Positions 1 through 9,368 are shown, numbered from the stretch's first letter. The stretch: 64,000 nt of DNA from Metapseudomonas sp043392685 (GCA_043392685.1 JBHZGM010000003.1), one strand, 5' to 3'. The notes: generated from the letters alone by a model not told the origin. Made by a program: numbers and translations.

Positions 1-150
1 GCCGAGTTCGCCGCCCGTGAACCGGCGCGCTGGGACCTGGAGCCCAACGTCGGCACCGGCCGCGAGCTGTTCGCCTTCATGCGCGAGTCCTTCAGCACGG
101 CGGAGCAGGGCGCCAGCGCCTTCACCCAAAGCCTGGAGGGCCTGAAGTGA
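1..150 (+). CDS. edd: 6-phosphogluconate dehydratase, 3' end only
   Basis: Open reading frame entering from the left edge and closing with TGA at 148-150; the last 49 residues are visible. The C-terminal segment (WDLEPNVGTGRELFAFMR and the following S-F-S-T-A-E-Q-G-A) fits the end of 6-phosphogluconate dehydratase, which converts 6-phosphogluconate to KDPG in the Entner-Doudoroff pathway. Identity rests mainly on context: edd directly precedes glk, gltR and gtrS in pseudomonads. The stop overlaps the GTG start of glk, so the two are translationally coupled. The catalytic part lies outside the window. Confidence 0.88.
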   Translation, partial: AEFAAREPARWDLEPNVGTGRELFAFMRESFSTAEQGASAFTQSLEGLK

Positions 151-1103
151 AGCTGGCACTGGTTGGGGATATCGGTGGTACCAACGCGCGCTTCGCCCTC
201 TGGCGCGACGATAGGCTGGAGTCGGTACGGGTGCTGGCCACCGCCGACTTCGCCAGTCCCGAGCAGGCCATCGGTCATTACCTGGCCGGCCTCGGCCTAG
301 CGGTGGGCAGCCTTGGGGCCGTCTGCCTGGCGGTGGCGGGGCCGGTGAGTGGCGAGCATTTCCGCTTTACCAACAACCACTGGCGGCTGAGCCGTTCGGC
401 CTTCTGCCGCACCCTGCAGGTGGACGAGCTGCTGCTGATCAACGACTTTTCCGCGATGGCCCTGGGCATGACCCGCCTGCGTGAGCACGAGAAGCTGCAG
501 ATCTGCCCCGGCGTCGCCGATCCCGACAGCCCGGCGGTGGTGATCGGGCCGGGCACCGGCCTCGGCGTCGGCGCGTTGCTGCCCCAGGGAGAAGGACGCT
601 GGCAGGCGCTGCCGGGGGAGGGCGGCCATGTCGACTTGCCAGTGGGCAACCTGCGCGAGGCGGCGCTCTGGCAGCAGCTCCATGGTCAGCTCGGCCATGT
701 CAGTGCGGAAAGCGTGCTCAGCGGCAACGGCCTGCTGCAGCTCTACCGTGCCGTGTGCGCCGTGGACGGCCATACCCCGCGCCTGGCGTCGCCGGCCGAG
801 GTCAGCGCGGCGGCGCTGGCGGGCGATCCGCTCGCCGAGGACGTACTGGAGCTGTTCTGCGGCTGGCTCGGCCGGGTAGCCGGCAATAATGTGCTGACCC
901 TTGGCGGCCGTGGCGGTGTGTATATAGTCGGCGGCGTGGTGCCGCGCTTTGCGGCGTTTTTCCAGAACAGCAGCTTCGCCCGCAACCTCGCCAGCAAGGG
1001 CTGCATGAGCGGGTATTTCGAGGGGATTCCGGTGTGGCTGGTGACGGCCGAGTATCCCGGCCTGGAAGGGGCGGGGGTGGCCCTTCGGCAGACCGCGCGA
1101 TGA
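147..1103 (+). CDS. glk: Glucokinase
   Basis: A 318-residue cytoplasmic kinase that phosphorylates glucose with ATP to glucose 6-phosphate. The N-terminal phosphate-binding motif GDIGGTNARFAL (about residues 8-19), the sugar-binding NDFSAMA, the glycine-rich GPGTGLGVG and the LPGEGGHVDL segment are all present, and the length is normal for bacterial Glk of the ROK-unrelated type. The GTG start overlaps the edd stop in a GTGA arrangement, which decides the start. It is the second visible gene of an edd-glk-gltR-gtrS operon, the standard Pseudomonas order. Confidence 0.95.
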   Translation: MKLALVGDIGGTNARFALWRDDRLESVRVLATADFASPEQAIGHYLAGLGLAVGSLGAVCLAVAGPVSGEHFRFTNNHWRLSRSAFCRTLQVDELLLINDFSAMALGMTRLREHEKLQICPGVADPDSPAVVIGPGTGLGVGALLPQGEGRWQALPGEGGHVDLPVGNLREAALWQQLHGQLGHVSAESVLSGNGLLQLYRAVCAVDGHTPRLASPAEVSAAALAGDPLAEDVLELFCGWLGRVAGNNVLTLGGRGGVYIVGGVVPRFAAFFQNSSFARNLASKGCMSGYFEGIPVWLVTAEYPGLEGAGVALRQTAR

Positions 1104-1104
1104 C

Positions 1105-1158
1105 GTAGGGTGCGCTGCGCGCACCCTCCAGGTTCGTGGTGCGCATGGCGCACCCTAC
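1105..1158. repeat. Intergenic inverted repeat (GTAGGGTGCG type)
   Basis: GTAGGGTGCG at 1105-1114 is answered by CGCACCCTAC at 1149-1158, with a nested GGGTGCG / CGCACCC pair, in the short glk-gltR gap immediately after the glk stop. It can fold into a hairpin in the mRNA. Extragenic repeats of this kind are common in Pseudomonas; no function is shown here. Confidence 0.7.
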
Positions 1159-1190
1159 GAAGCGATAGAGAACAACAAAGGACGGCCATT

Positions 1191-1922
1191 GTGAGCCAAT
1201 CCGGCAAATCCATTGTCCTGGTGGACGACGACCAGGAAATCCGCGAACTGCTTGAAACCTACCTGAGCCGTGCCGGCTTCCAGGTGCGCAGCGTCGCCGA
1301 TGGCGAAGGCTTTCGGCACGCCATGGCCGAAGAAGCGGCGGACCTGGTGATACTCGACGTGATGCTGCCCGACGAGGACGGTTTCAGCCTGTGCCGCTGG
1401 GTGCGCGCGCACCAGCGCCTGGCCCAGGTGCCGATCATCATGCTCACCGCCAGCTCCGATGAAGCCGACCGGGTGATCGGCCTGGAGCTGGGGGCCGACG
1501 ATTACCTGGGCAAGCCCTTCAGCCCCCGCGAGCTGCTGGCGCGGATCAAGGCCCTGCTGCGCCGCGTCGGCTTCGGCCAGGAGCGCTCGGTGGTGGAGGT
1601 GCTGGCCTTCGATGACTGGCGCCTGGACATGATCAGCCACCGCCTGTTCCACCTCGATGGCGAAGAGGTGATCCTCTCCGGCGCCGACTTCGCATTGCTG
1701 AAACTCTTCCTCGACCACCCGCAGCAGATCCTCGACCGCGACACCATCGCCAATGCCACCCGTGGCCGCGAAGTGCTGCCCCTGGAGCGCATCGTCGACA
1801 TGGCGGTAAGCCGCCTGCGCCAGCGCCTGCGCGACACCGGCAAGGCGCCGCGGCTGATCCGCACCGTGCGTGGCGCAGGCTACCTGCTGGCGGCCCAGGT
1901 CACGCCGCACCAGCATGCCTAG
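1191..1922 (+). CDS. gltR: Glucose-responsive response regulator GltR (OmpR family)
   Basis: A 243-residue two-component response regulator. The receiver domain (about 6-120) has the acidic pair in LVDDDQ, the phospho-acceptor aspartate in LVILDVMLPDEDG, and the conserved lysine in GKPF. A winged-helix OmpR/PhoB DNA-binding domain follows (about 135-235). I chose the GTG at 1191, preceded by AAAGGA, because translation from here starts just ahead of the first receiver strand; longer starts add an unrelated tail. It overlaps gtrS by 8 bp. By homology it controls the glucose transport genes immediately downstream. Confidence 0.93.
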   Translation: MSQSGKSIVLVDDDQEIRELLETYLSRAGFQVRSVADGEGFRHAMAEEAADLVILDVMLPDEDGFSLCRWVRAHQRLAQVPIIMLTASSDEADRVIGLELGADDYLGKPFSPRELLARIKALLRRVGFGQERSVVEVLAFDDWRLDMISHRLFHLDGEEVILSGADFALLKLFLDHPQQILDRDTIANATRGREVLPLERIVDMAVSRLRQRLRDTGKAPRLIRTVRGAGYLLAAQVTPHQHA

Positions 1923-3354
1923 CCGCCTGCGCCTGATCCCGCGCTCGCTGCTCGGGCGCATGCTCCTGCTCACCCTGCTGGTGGTGCTGCTGGCCCAGGC
2001 GCTGTCCAGCGTCATCTGGGTTTCGCAACTGCGCGCCAGCCAGATGGAAGGCCTGCTCACCAGCGCCCGCAGCCTGGCGCAATCCATGGTCGCCAGCGTC
2101 AGCTACATCCGTTCGCTGCCGATCGGCTATCGCCCCATGGTGCTGGACCAGTTGCGCTCCATGGGCGGTACGCGCTTCTTCGTCTCCCTCAACGACAAGC
2201 CGCTGGAAATGCGCGTGCTGCCGCAAACCCCGCGCAAGCGTGCGGTGCTGGAGCAGGTGGAGTCGGTGCTGCGCGAACGCCTGGGCAAGCAGGTGGACCT
2301 GTCGCTGCATTTCGTCGATCCGGACGACCTGCGCATCTTCAACAGCGGCGTCAGTCTCGACGAACTGCCGCGTTCCTGGGCCCATTACGCGCTGACCCTG
2401 GAGCCGGTGAATCCGCCGATCCTGGTCACCCAGATCCAGATCGGCCCCAGCGAGTGGCTGTACCTCGCCTCGCTGATGCCCGAGCCCTACGCCAGCCTGG
2501 AAGACGAGGGCCTGCCGACCCAGCAGCTGTGGTTCATCATCCTCACCAGCTGCTTCCTGCTGCTGTTCATCGGCCTGCTGGTGCACTGGCAGAGCCGGCC
2601 GCTGAAGCGCCTGGCGCGGGCGGCGCGGGAAATGTCCCTGGGGGCCGAGGTGGAGCCCTTGCCGGAAGCCGGCGGCAGCGAAGTGGCGGACGTGAGTCGC
2701 GCCTTCAACAGCATGCGCGAGCGCATCAGCCGCTATCTCAACGAACGCAGCCAGCTGTTCAGCGCCATCTCCCACGACCTGCGCACCCCCATCACCCGCC
2801 TGCGCCTGCGGGTGGAACTGCTGGAGGACGAAACCGCGCAAGCCAAGTTCAGCCGCGACCTGGACGATCTGGAGTTGCTGGTGAAAGGCGCGCTGCAGTG
2901 CGTGAAGGACACCGACATCCACGAGAACATCCAGCCGGTGGATCTCAACCACCTGCTGCACGGCCTGGTGGAACCCTACCTCGGCACCGGGCAGGTGACC
3001 CTGGAAGGCGAGGCGGCCGAGTGCTACCCCGGCAAGCCCCTGGCCCTGCGCCGCTGCATCGGCAACCTGGTGGATAACGCGCTGAAATACGGCGAACGGG
3101 CGCACCTGCAGATCGAAGACAGCGATGAGGCTTTCGTCCTGCACGTGGACGACGAAGGCCCCGGCGTTCCGGAGCAGAAGCTGGAGCAGGTGTTCGAACC
3201 CCACTTCCGTCTGGCCGGGCATCAGCAGGGCTACGGGCTGGGGCTGGGCATCGCGCGCAACCTCGCCCACAGCCATGGCGGTGAATTGAGCCTGAAGAAT
3301 CTGCGCGACGGCGGGCTGCGGGTGACGCTGTGGCTGCCGAGGCATGCGGGGTAG
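1915..3354 (+). CDS. gtrS: Glucose-sensing histidine kinase GtrS
   Basis: A 479-residue inner-membrane sensor kinase paired with GltR. It has an N-terminal membrane helix (about 12-33), a periplasmic sensor domain of about 150 residues, a second helix (LWFIILTSCFLLLFIGLLV), a HAMP linker, an H-box ISHDLRTPITR with the phospho-accepting His at about 287, an N-box GNLVDNALKYGE, and G-boxes DDEGPGVPE and GYGLGLGIARNL. The ATG at 1915 lies inside the end of gltR (ATGCCTAG overlap) and fits the first helix. In P. aeruginosa the homologue senses 2-ketogluconate or 6-phosphogluconate; ligand here is inferred. Confidence 0.93.
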   Translation: MPSRLRLIPRSLLGRMLLLTLLVVLLAQALSSVIWVSQLRASQMEGLLTSARSLAQSMVASVSYIRSLPIGYRPMVLDQLRSMGGTRFFVSLNDKPLEMRVLPQTPRKRAVLEQVESVLRERLGKQVDLSLHFVDPDDLRIFNSGVSLDELPRSWAHYALTLEPVNPPILVTQIQIGPSEWLYLASLMPEPYASLEDEGLPTQQLWFIILTSCFLLLFIGLLVHWQSRPLKRLARAAREMSLGAEVEPLPEAGGSEVADVSRAFNSMRERISRYLNERSQLFSAISHDLRTPITRLRLRVELLEDETAQAKFSRDLDDLELLVKGALQCVKDTDIHENIQPVDLNHLLHGLVEPYLGTGQVTLEGEAAECYPGKPLALRRCIGNLVDNALKYGERAHLQIEDSDEAFVLHVDDEGPGVPEQKLEQVFEPHFRLAGHQQGYGLGLGIARNLAHSHGGELSLKNLRDGGLRVTLWLPRHAG

Positions 3355-3371
3355 TCTGTTGCCCCCTCCCC

Positions 3372-3442
3372 AACCCTCTCCCTGAAGGGAGAGGGGGTTG
3401 TCAGCCCGTAGGATGGGTAGAGCAAAGCGAAACCCATCCTAC
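3372..3442. repeat. Two adjacent hairpin repeats in the gtrS-gltB gap
   Basis: The first hairpin is ACCCTCTCCC / GGGAGAGGGG around a TGAA loop (about 3372-3399), one of the CCCTCTCCC repeats of this window. The second is GTAGGATGGGT (3408-3418) with ACCCATCCTAC (3432-3442). They sit between the regulator operon and the transporter operon. There is no T-tract, so a terminator role is possible only in a Rho-assisted sense. The rest of the 253-bp gap must contain the gltB promoter, but I see no convincing -35/-10 pair. Confidence 0.65.
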
Positions 3443-3607
3443 GGAGGCACCGCTCTGCTGCCTGGGGTTCGTGCAGCGGCTTTTGTAACCACCCCGTGAC
3501 CATCCGCTATCCCTTTGTTACCCGCGGGCTTGAAGGCCGTGGTTAGACTGCAGGCAAGCGCAAGCACCGACTTGCACAGTCATAACAACAAGAAGGTATC
3601 CCCATCC

Positions 3608-4861
3608 ATGAATGCCATGTCCCGCCTGGCCGCTGTCGTTTCCCTCGCCTCCCTGTTCCCGCTGTCTGCCCTCGCCGGCGAAGTGGAAGTCCTGCACTGG
3701 TGGACGTCCGGTGGCGAGAAGCGTGCCGCCGATACCCTGCAGAAGCTTGTCGAAGAGAAGGGTCATACCTGGAAGGATTTCGCCGTTGCCGGTGGTGGCG
3801 GCGAGGCGGCGATGACCGTGCTGAAGACCCGTGCCGTCTCCGGCAACCCGCCGTCCGCCGCGCAGATCAAGGGACCGGATATCCAGGAGTGGGGCGAGCT
3901 GGGCCTGCTGGCCGAACTGGACGATGCCGCCGCCAGGGGCAACTGGGATTCGCTGCTGTCTCCGCAGGTCGCCGACATCATGAAATACGACGGCCATTAC
4001 GTCGCCGTGCCGGTCAATGTGCACCGGGTCAACTGGTTGTGGATAAATCCCGAGGTGTTCCAGAAGGCCGGAGCGACGCCGCCGACCACCCTCGATGAAT
4101 TCTTCGCCGCCGCCGACAAGCTCAAGGCCGCCGGCTACATCCCGATTGCCCACGGTGGCCAGCCCTGGCAGGACGGAACCGTGTTCGAGGACCTGGTGCT
4201 CGGCATCCTCGGTCCGCAGGGCTACCACAAGGCCTTCGTCGAGCAGGACAGGGCGACCCTGACCGGCGACCAGATGGTGCAGGCCTTCGCCGCACTGAAG
4301 AAGCTGCACGGCTATGTCGACCCGGACGCCGCAGGGCGTGACTGGAACAGCGCCACGGGGCTGGTCATCAACGGCAAGGCCGGCATGCAGATCATGGGCG
4401 ACTGGGCCAAGAGCGAGTGGAGCGCCGCCGGCAAGGTAGCGGGCAAGGACTACCAGTGCCTGCCGTTCCCCGGCACCCAGGGCAGCTTCGCCTACAACAT
4501 CGACTCCCTGGCGATGTTCAGGCTCAAGGACGACGCCAGCATCCAGGCGCAGAACGACCTGGCGCGCACCGTTCTCGAACCGCAGTTCCAGCAGTTCTTC
4601 AACCAGAACAAGGGCTCCATTCCGGTCCGCCTGGACCAGGACATGTCGAGCTTCGACGCCTGCGCCCAAGAGTCCATGAAGGACTTCAAGGCCGCGGCGT
4701 CGGGCGGAGGCCTGCAGCCGAGCCTGGCCCACGGCATGGCCGCCTCCAGCTATGTGCAGGGCGCGGTGTTCGATGTGGTCACCAACTTCTTCAACGACCC
4801 CGCCGCCGACCCGAAGAAGGCCGCGCAGCAACTGGCCGCCGCGATAGAAGCGGTGCAGTAA
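3608..4861 (+). CDS. gltB: Glucose/mannose ABC transporter, periplasmic binding protein
   Basis: A 417-residue extracellular solute-binding protein of the sugar (family 1) type. Residues 1-23 are a signal peptide ending SALA, and the mature protein begins GEVEVLHWWTSGGEKRAA, the usual first strand of this family. The ATG at 3608 gives an intact signal peptide; upstream in-frame codons do not. The position between gtrS and gltFGK, ahead of oprB, identifies it as the pseudomonad glucose-binding protein GltB/GtsA. It delivers periplasmic glucose to the GltFGK complex. Confidence 0.93.
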   Translation: MNAMSRLAAVVSLASLFPLSALAGEVEVLHWWTSGGEKRAADTLQKLVEEKGHTWKDFAVAGGGGEAAMTVLKTRAVSGNPPSAAQIKGPDIQEWGELGLLAELDDAAARGNWDSLLSPQVADIMKYDGHYVAVPVNVHRVNWLWINPEVFQKAGATPPTTLDEFFAAADKLKAAGYIPIAHGGQPWQDGTVFEDLVLGILGPQGYHKAFVEQDRATLTGDQMVQAFAALKKLHGYVDPDAAGRDWNSATGLVINGKAGMQIMGDWAKSEWSAAGKVAGKDYQCLPFPGTQGSFAYNIDSLAMFRLKDDASIQAQNDLARTVLEPQFQQFFNQNKGSIPVRLDQDMSSFDACAQESMKDFKAAASGGGLQPSLAHGMAASSYVQGAVFDVVTNFFNDPAADPKKAAQQLAAAIEAVQ

Positions 4862-4940
4862 GCCTCTCCAGTACCTGATTCCTATACCGGTGCAGTCTCC
4901 AGGGACTGCGCCTCGGGATCGGCCGCGCCGCGATCTGCTC

Positions 4941-4961
4941 CCCTCTCCCTATGGGAGAGGG
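4941..4961. repeat. CCCTCTCCC hairpin repeat
   Basis: CCCTCTCCC (4941-4949) and GGGAGAGGG (4953-4961) form a perfect 9-bp stem with a 3-nt loop, in the gltB-gltF gap. It is the same element as at 3372 and 35034. Placed inside an operon, it could stabilise the upstream gltB mRNA, whose product is needed in excess over the membrane subunits. Confidence 0.65.
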
Positions 4962-4996
4962 GGTTATCCGTGCAACTCGCTATGTCGGAGTCTCCC

Positions 4997-5905
4997 ATGA
5001 GCTCAACCACAGCCTTCGCCAGGCCCTCGCCGCTGGACGCGCTGCAACGCTGGTTACCCAAACTGGTGCTGGCGCCCAGCGTGCTGATCGTGCTGGTCGG
5101 CTTCTACGGCTACATCCTCTGGACCTTCCTGCTGTCCTTCACCAACTCGCGCTTCATGCCCAGCTACAAGTTCGTCGGGCTGCAGCAGTACGAGCGCCTG
5201 CTGGACAACGACCGCTGGTGGGTGGCCAGCCACAACCTGCTGGTCTACGGCGGACTGTTCATCACCCTCAGCCTGGCGATCGGCGTGTTCCTGGCGGTAC
5301 TGCTGGACCAGCGCATCCGCCGCGAAGGCTTCATCCGCACCGTCTACCTCTACCCCATGGCGCTGTCGATGATCGTCACCGGCACCGCCTGGAAGTGGCT
5401 GCTCAACCCTGGCCTGGGCCTGGACAAGCTGCTGCGCGACTGGGGCTGGGAGGGCTTTCGCCTCGACTGGCTGGTGGACCCGGACCGCGTCGTCTACTGC
5501 CTGGTGATCGCCGCCGTGTGGCAGTCCTCGGGCTTCGTCATGGCGCTGTTCCTGGCCGGGCTGCGCGGGGTGGACCAGTCGATCATCCGCGCCGCCCAGG
5601 TGGATGGCGCGAGCCTGCCGAGCATCTACCTGCGCATCGTCCTGCCGAGCCTGCGCCCGGTGTTCTTCAGCGCGCTGATGATCCTTGCCCACATCGCCAT
5701 CAAGAGCTTCGACCTGGTCGCCGCGATGACCGCCGGCGGCCCCGGCTACGCCTCAGACCTGCCGGCGATGTTCATGTACGCCCACACCTTCACCCGTGGC
5801 CAGATGGGCCTCGGCGCCGCCAGCGCGATGCTCATGCTCGGCGCGGTGCTGGCGATCCTCGTGCCCTACCTGTATTCCGAACTGAGGAGCAAGCGCCATG
5901 ACTAG
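4997..5905 (+). CDS. gltF: Glucose ABC transporter, permease subunit
   Basis: A 302-residue membrane protein of the MalF type with about six transmembrane helices, starting with LVLAPSVLIVLVGFYGYIL. The EAA-like loop (RAAQVDGASLPSIYLRIVLPSL) near the C-terminus contacts the ATPase. I chose the ATG at 4997 because GGAG lies seven bases upstream; in-frame GTG 4970 and ATG 4982 are alternatives that would add nine or five residues. It overlaps gltG by 8 bp, so translation of the two permeases is coupled. Confidence 0.9.
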   Translation: MSSTTAFARPSPLDALQRWLPKLVLAPSVLIVLVGFYGYILWTFLLSFTNSRFMPSYKFVGLQQYERLLDNDRWWVASHNLLVYGGLFITLSLAIGVFLAVLLDQRIRREGFIRTVYLYPMALSMIVTGTAWKWLLNPGLGLDKLLRDWGWEGFRLDWLVDPDRVVYCLVIAAVWQSSGFVMALFLAGLRGVDQSIIRAAQVDGASLPSIYLRIVLPSLRPVFFSALMILAHIAIKSFDLVAAMTAGGPGYASDLPAMFMYAHTFTRGQMGLGAASAMLMLGAVLAILVPYLYSELRSKRHD

Positions 5906-6743
5906 CCTGGCCGGAAAATCCGCCTTCAGTGTCAGCCGCCTGGCCATCCACGCCACGCTGTTCTTCGCCTGCGCCCTGTACCTGGTGCCGCTGGTGGTGA
6001 TGCTGCTGACCAGTTTCAAGACGCCCGACGACATCCGCAGCGGCAACCTGCTGTCGATTCCGGACGTGTTCACCCTGATCGGCTGGGCCAAGGCCTGGGC
6101 CAGCGTCGGCGGCTACTTCTGGAACTCGGTGAAGATCACCGTGCCGGCGGTGATCATTTCCACGCTGCTCGGCGCGCTGAATGGCTACGTGCTGTCGATG
6201 TGGCGCTTCCGCGGCTCGCAGCTGTTCTTCGGCCTGCTGCTGTTCGGCTGCTTCCTGCCGTTCCAGGTGGTGCTGCTACCGGCGTCCTTCACCCTCGGCC
6301 AGTTCGGCCTGGCCAACACCACCGGCGGCCTGGTGCTGGTGCACGTGGTCTACGGCCTGGCCTTCACCACGCTGTTCTTCCGCAACTTCTACGTGAGCGT
6401 CCCGGACGCCCTGGTGCGGGCGGCGCGGCTGGACGGGGCGGGGTTCTTCACCATCTTCGGGCGCATCCTGCTGCCGATGTCGGTGCCGACCATCATGGTC
6501 TGCCTGATCTGGCAGTTCACCCAGATCTGGAACGACTTCCTCTTCGGCGTGGTGTTCGCCAGCGGCGATACCCAGCCCATCACCGTGGCCCTGAACAACC
6601 TGGTGAACACCAGCACCGGGGTCAAGGAATACAACGTCGACATGGCCGCCGCGATGATCGCCGGCCTGCCCACCCTGCTGGTCTACGTACTGGCCGGCAA
6701 ATACTTCCTGCGTGGCCTGACGGCTGGCGCGGTGAAAGGCTGA
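5898..6743 (+). CDS. gltG: Glucose ABC transporter, permease subunit
   Basis: A 281-residue MalG-type inner-membrane permease. Six helices are visible, beginning with FFACALYLVPLVVMLLTSF, and the EAA loop reads RAARLDGAGFFTIFGRILLP. It forms the heterodimeric channel with GltF. The ATG lies within the last codons of gltF, and the gene ends 24 bp before gltK, consistent with one operon. Confidence 0.93.
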   Translation: MTSLAGKSAFSVSRLAIHATLFFACALYLVPLVVMLLTSFKTPDDIRSGNLLSIPDVFTLIGWAKAWASVGGYFWNSVKITVPAVIISTLLGALNGYVLSMWRFRGSQLFFGLLLFGCFLPFQVVLLPASFTLGQFGLANTTGGLVLVHVVYGLAFTTLFFRNFYVSVPDALVRAARLDGAGFFTIFGRILLPMSVPTIMVCLIWQFTQIWNDFLFGVVFASGDTQPITVALNNLVNTSTGVKEYNVDMAAAMIAGLPTLLVYVLAGKYFLRGLTAGAVKG

Positions 6744-6767
6744 CGCCTTCAAGACTGGAGAAACGAC

Positions 6768-7916
6768 ATGGCAACCCTTGAACTGCGCAATGTGAACAAG
6801 TCCTACGGCAGCGGCCTGGCGGACACCCTGAAGAACATCGAACTGTCCATCGACTCCGGCGAGTTCCTGATCCTCGTCGGCCCGTCGGGCTGCGGAAAGT
6901 CGACCCTGATGAACTGCATCGCCGGCCTGGAAGACATCAGCGGCGGTGCGATCCTGGTGGACGGCCAGGACATCAGCGGCATGAGCCCCAAGGACCGGGA
7001 CATCGCCATGGTGTTCCAGTCCTACGCGCTGTATCCGACCATGAGCGTGCGCGAGAACATCGCCTTCGGCCTGAAGATCCGCAAGCTGCCCCAGGCCGAG
7101 ATCGATGCGGAGGTCGCCCGCGTGGCCAGGCTGCTGCAGATCGAGCACCTGCTGCAGCGCAAGCCCGGCCAGCTCTCCGGTGGCCAGCAGCAGCGCGTGG
7201 CCATGGGCCGGGCCCTGGCGCGGCGACCGAAGATCTACCTGTTCGACGAACCGCTGTCGAACCTCGATGCCAAGCTGCGGGTGGAGATGCGCACCGAGAT
7301 CAAGCTGATGCACCAGCGGCTGAAGACCACCACCGTCTATGTCACTCACGACCAGATCGAGGCCATGACCCTGGGCGACAAGGTGGCGGTGATGAAGGAC
7401 GGCATCATCCAGCAGTTCGGCACCCCGCGAGAGATCTACAACGACCCGGCCAACCTCTTCGTCGCCGGCTTCATGGGGTCACCGCCGATGAACTTCATTC
7501 CCCTGCGCCTGCAGCGCCGCGACGGCCGCCTGGTGGGCCTGCTGGACAGTGCCGACGGCCATTGCGAACTGCCCCTGGGCGGGGCCGAGGGTGAGCTGGA
7601 AGGGCGCGAGCTGATTCTCGGCATCCGCCCGGAGCAGGTGCTGCTCGGCGCCGGCGGCTTGCCGGCCATTCGCGCCCGGGTGCAGGTGCTGGAACCCACC
7701 GGGCCGGACACCCTGGCCTTCGTCGAGATCAACCAGACCAAGGCCTGCGTGCGCCTGGCGCCCGATTCGCCGGCGCGCGTGGGCGACACCCTCGACCTGC
7801 AATTCGCCCCCGACAAGGTGCTGCTGTTCGACGCGCAGAGCGGCGAGCGCCTGTGTGCGCCGGAACAGGAGGCGAGCCCCGAGCGAGCCAGGGTGGCGCA
7901 CCTCAAGGTCCTGTAG
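6768..7916 (+). CDS. gltK: Glucose ABC transporter, ATP-binding subunit
   Basis: A 382-residue ATPase of the MalK/UgpC group. Walker A is GPSGCGKST (about 39-47), the signature is LSGGQQQRVAMGRAL, Walker B is IYLFDEPLSNLD and the switch is VTHDQIEAM. The C-terminal third (about 240-370) is the TOBE regulatory domain typical of sugar importers. GGAG stands upstream of the ATG. It powers GltBFG. The stop codon is itself part of a GTAGGAGC repeat. Confidence 0.95.
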   Translation: MATLELRNVNKSYGSGLADTLKNIELSIDSGEFLILVGPSGCGKSTLMNCIAGLEDISGGAILVDGQDISGMSPKDRDIAMVFQSYALYPTMSVRENIAFGLKIRKLPQAEIDAEVARVARLLQIEHLLQRKPGQLSGGQQQRVAMGRALARRPKIYLFDEPLSNLDAKLRVEMRTEIKLMHQRLKTTTVYVTHDQIEAMTLGDKVAVMKDGIIQQFGTPREIYNDPANLFVAGFMGSPPMNFIPLRLQRRDGRLVGLLDSADGHCELPLGGAEGELEGRELILGIRPEQVLLGAGGLPAIRARVQVLEPTGPDTLAFVEINQTKACVRLAPDSPARVGDTLDLQFAPDKVLLFDAQSGERLCAPEQEASPERARVAHLKVL

Positions 7917-7937
7917 GAGCGAGCTCTGCTCGCGAAG
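7913..7937. repeat. GTAGGAGCGAGC repeat, half element
   Basis: A single arm of the GTAGGAGCGAGC...GCTCGCGAA repeat whose first bases include the gltK TAG stop. Full two-armed copies occur at 28991-29053 and 42405-42461. The rest of the gltK-oprB gap (about 65 bp) shows nothing else. Confidence 0.6.
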
Positions 7938-8006
7938 CAAGAACCGTAGCCCGGGTGGTTCCGGAGCAGCGATCCATCGCAACAACAATAAAAATCTGGA
8001 GTGGAC

Positions 8007-9230
8007 ATGAGCACGACGATCAAAGGTTTGTGGGTACTGCCCTGCGCGCTGTTTGCGGTTTCGGGGGTTGCGCAGGCGCTGGAGTTCTCCGGCTACATGC
8101 GCAGCGGCGCCGGCGGGTCCAGCGAAGGCGGCACGCAATCCTGCTTCCAGTTGCCGGGGGCGCAATCTAAGTACCGCCTGGGCAACGAGTGCGAGCAGTA
8201 CATCGAACTGGACCTGCGCCAGGACCTGGCCAGGCTCGATGACGGCTCGGTGATCAGCGTCGAGGGGATGGCGCAGTTGTTCAACGAATACGGCCATACC
8301 CCCGAGTTCACCGGCGACCACGGCTTCACGCGGATGAACCAGATGTATGCCGAGTGGAGCAACATGCCGGCTCTGGGCGGCGGCTCCTTCTGGGCGGGGC
8401 GCCGCTTCTACAAGCGTAACGACATCCACATCTCCGACTACTACTACTGGAACCAGAGCGCCACCGGCTTCGGCCTGGACAGCGTCGGCATCGGTGACCT
8501 GAAGTACAGCTACGTGTTTTCGCGCAAGGACAACGTCTTCCAGGACCCCTACATCAATCGTCACGACTTCAACGTGGCCGGCTTCCAGACCAACCCCGGC
8601 GGCGAGCTGGAGCTGGGCGTCAGCTACCTCGACAAGCCCGACAGCACCGATGCCCACAGCGGCTGGTCGGTGGCGGCGCAGCACAAGCAGAAGGAGTTCC
8701 TCGGCGGGGTGAACACCTTCGCTCTGCAATACGGCCGTGGGCCGGGCACCGCGCTGGGCTATACCGGCGATCCCACCCTGGACAACAGCAACCAGAGCTG
8801 GCGCGTGGTGGAGTTCTTCGACTGGCAGGTGACGCCGCGCTTCGGTGGCCAGTTCGAGGTGATCTACCAGAAGGACAAGCGTCCGGATGGCGACGACCAG
8901 AACTGGCTATCGGTGGGCGTGCGTCCGGTCTATGCCATTACCGAGCAGTTCAAGCTGGTCACCGAGCTGGGCCGGGACCAGGTGGAAGCTCCCGGTGGCA
9001 CTCGCAAGCTGACCAAGTTCACCGTCGCGCCCACCTGGTCGCCGGCCGGCCCCGGCTTCTGGCAGCGTCCGGAAATCCGCCTGTATTACACCTACGCCAG
9101 CTGGAACGAGGCGGCCCAGCGCGCGGCCAGCGAACTGGCTGCGGGCTCGGCGCTGTCCGACACCGGCGCCTTCGGCGACGCGCTGCACGGCTCCAACTTC
9201 GGCGTGCAGCTGGAGTACTGGTGGAAGTGA
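8007..9230 (+). CDS. oprB: Carbohydrate-selective porin OprB
   Basis: A 407-residue outer-membrane beta-barrel that lets glucose into the periplasm. The signal peptide is 1-24, ending VAQA, and the mature protein opens LEFSGYMRSGAG. Alternating aromatic strands follow, and the terminal GVQLEYWWK resembles an outer-membrane insertion signal. Start: ATG at 8007 with TGGAG upstream; GTG 8001 is an in-frame alternative adding two residues. It is the last gene of the gltBFGK-oprB transport operon. Confidence 0.93.
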   Translation: MSTTIKGLWVLPCALFAVSGVAQALEFSGYMRSGAGGSSEGGTQSCFQLPGAQSKYRLGNECEQYIELDLRQDLARLDDGSVISVEGMAQLFNEYGHTPEFTGDHGFTRMNQMYAEWSNMPALGGGSFWAGRRFYKRNDIHISDYYYWNQSATGFGLDSVGIGDLKYSYVFSRKDNVFQDPYINRHDFNVAGFQTNPGGELELGVSYLDKPDSTDAHSGWSVAAQHKQKEFLGGVNTFALQYGRGPGTALGYTGDPTLDNSNQSWRVVEFFDWQVTPRFGGQFEVIYQKDKRPDGDDQNWLSVGVRPVYAITEQFKLVTELGRDQVEAPGGTRKLTKFTVAPTWSPAGPGFWQRPEIRLYYTYASWNEAAQRAASELAAGSALSDTGAFGDALHGSNFGVQLEYWWK

Positions 9231-9368
9231 TGCGCAGCGCCAGGCCGCATTGGCTGAAGGCGGGGATGAATTCCGCGAGCGGTGGTTGGAGCTTCCCCGG
9301 ATTTCATCCGGGCTGCCTGCTTGTCTTCCTTCTCCTCCTCAGGGAGAGGGGGCGGGGGAGAGGGAGCG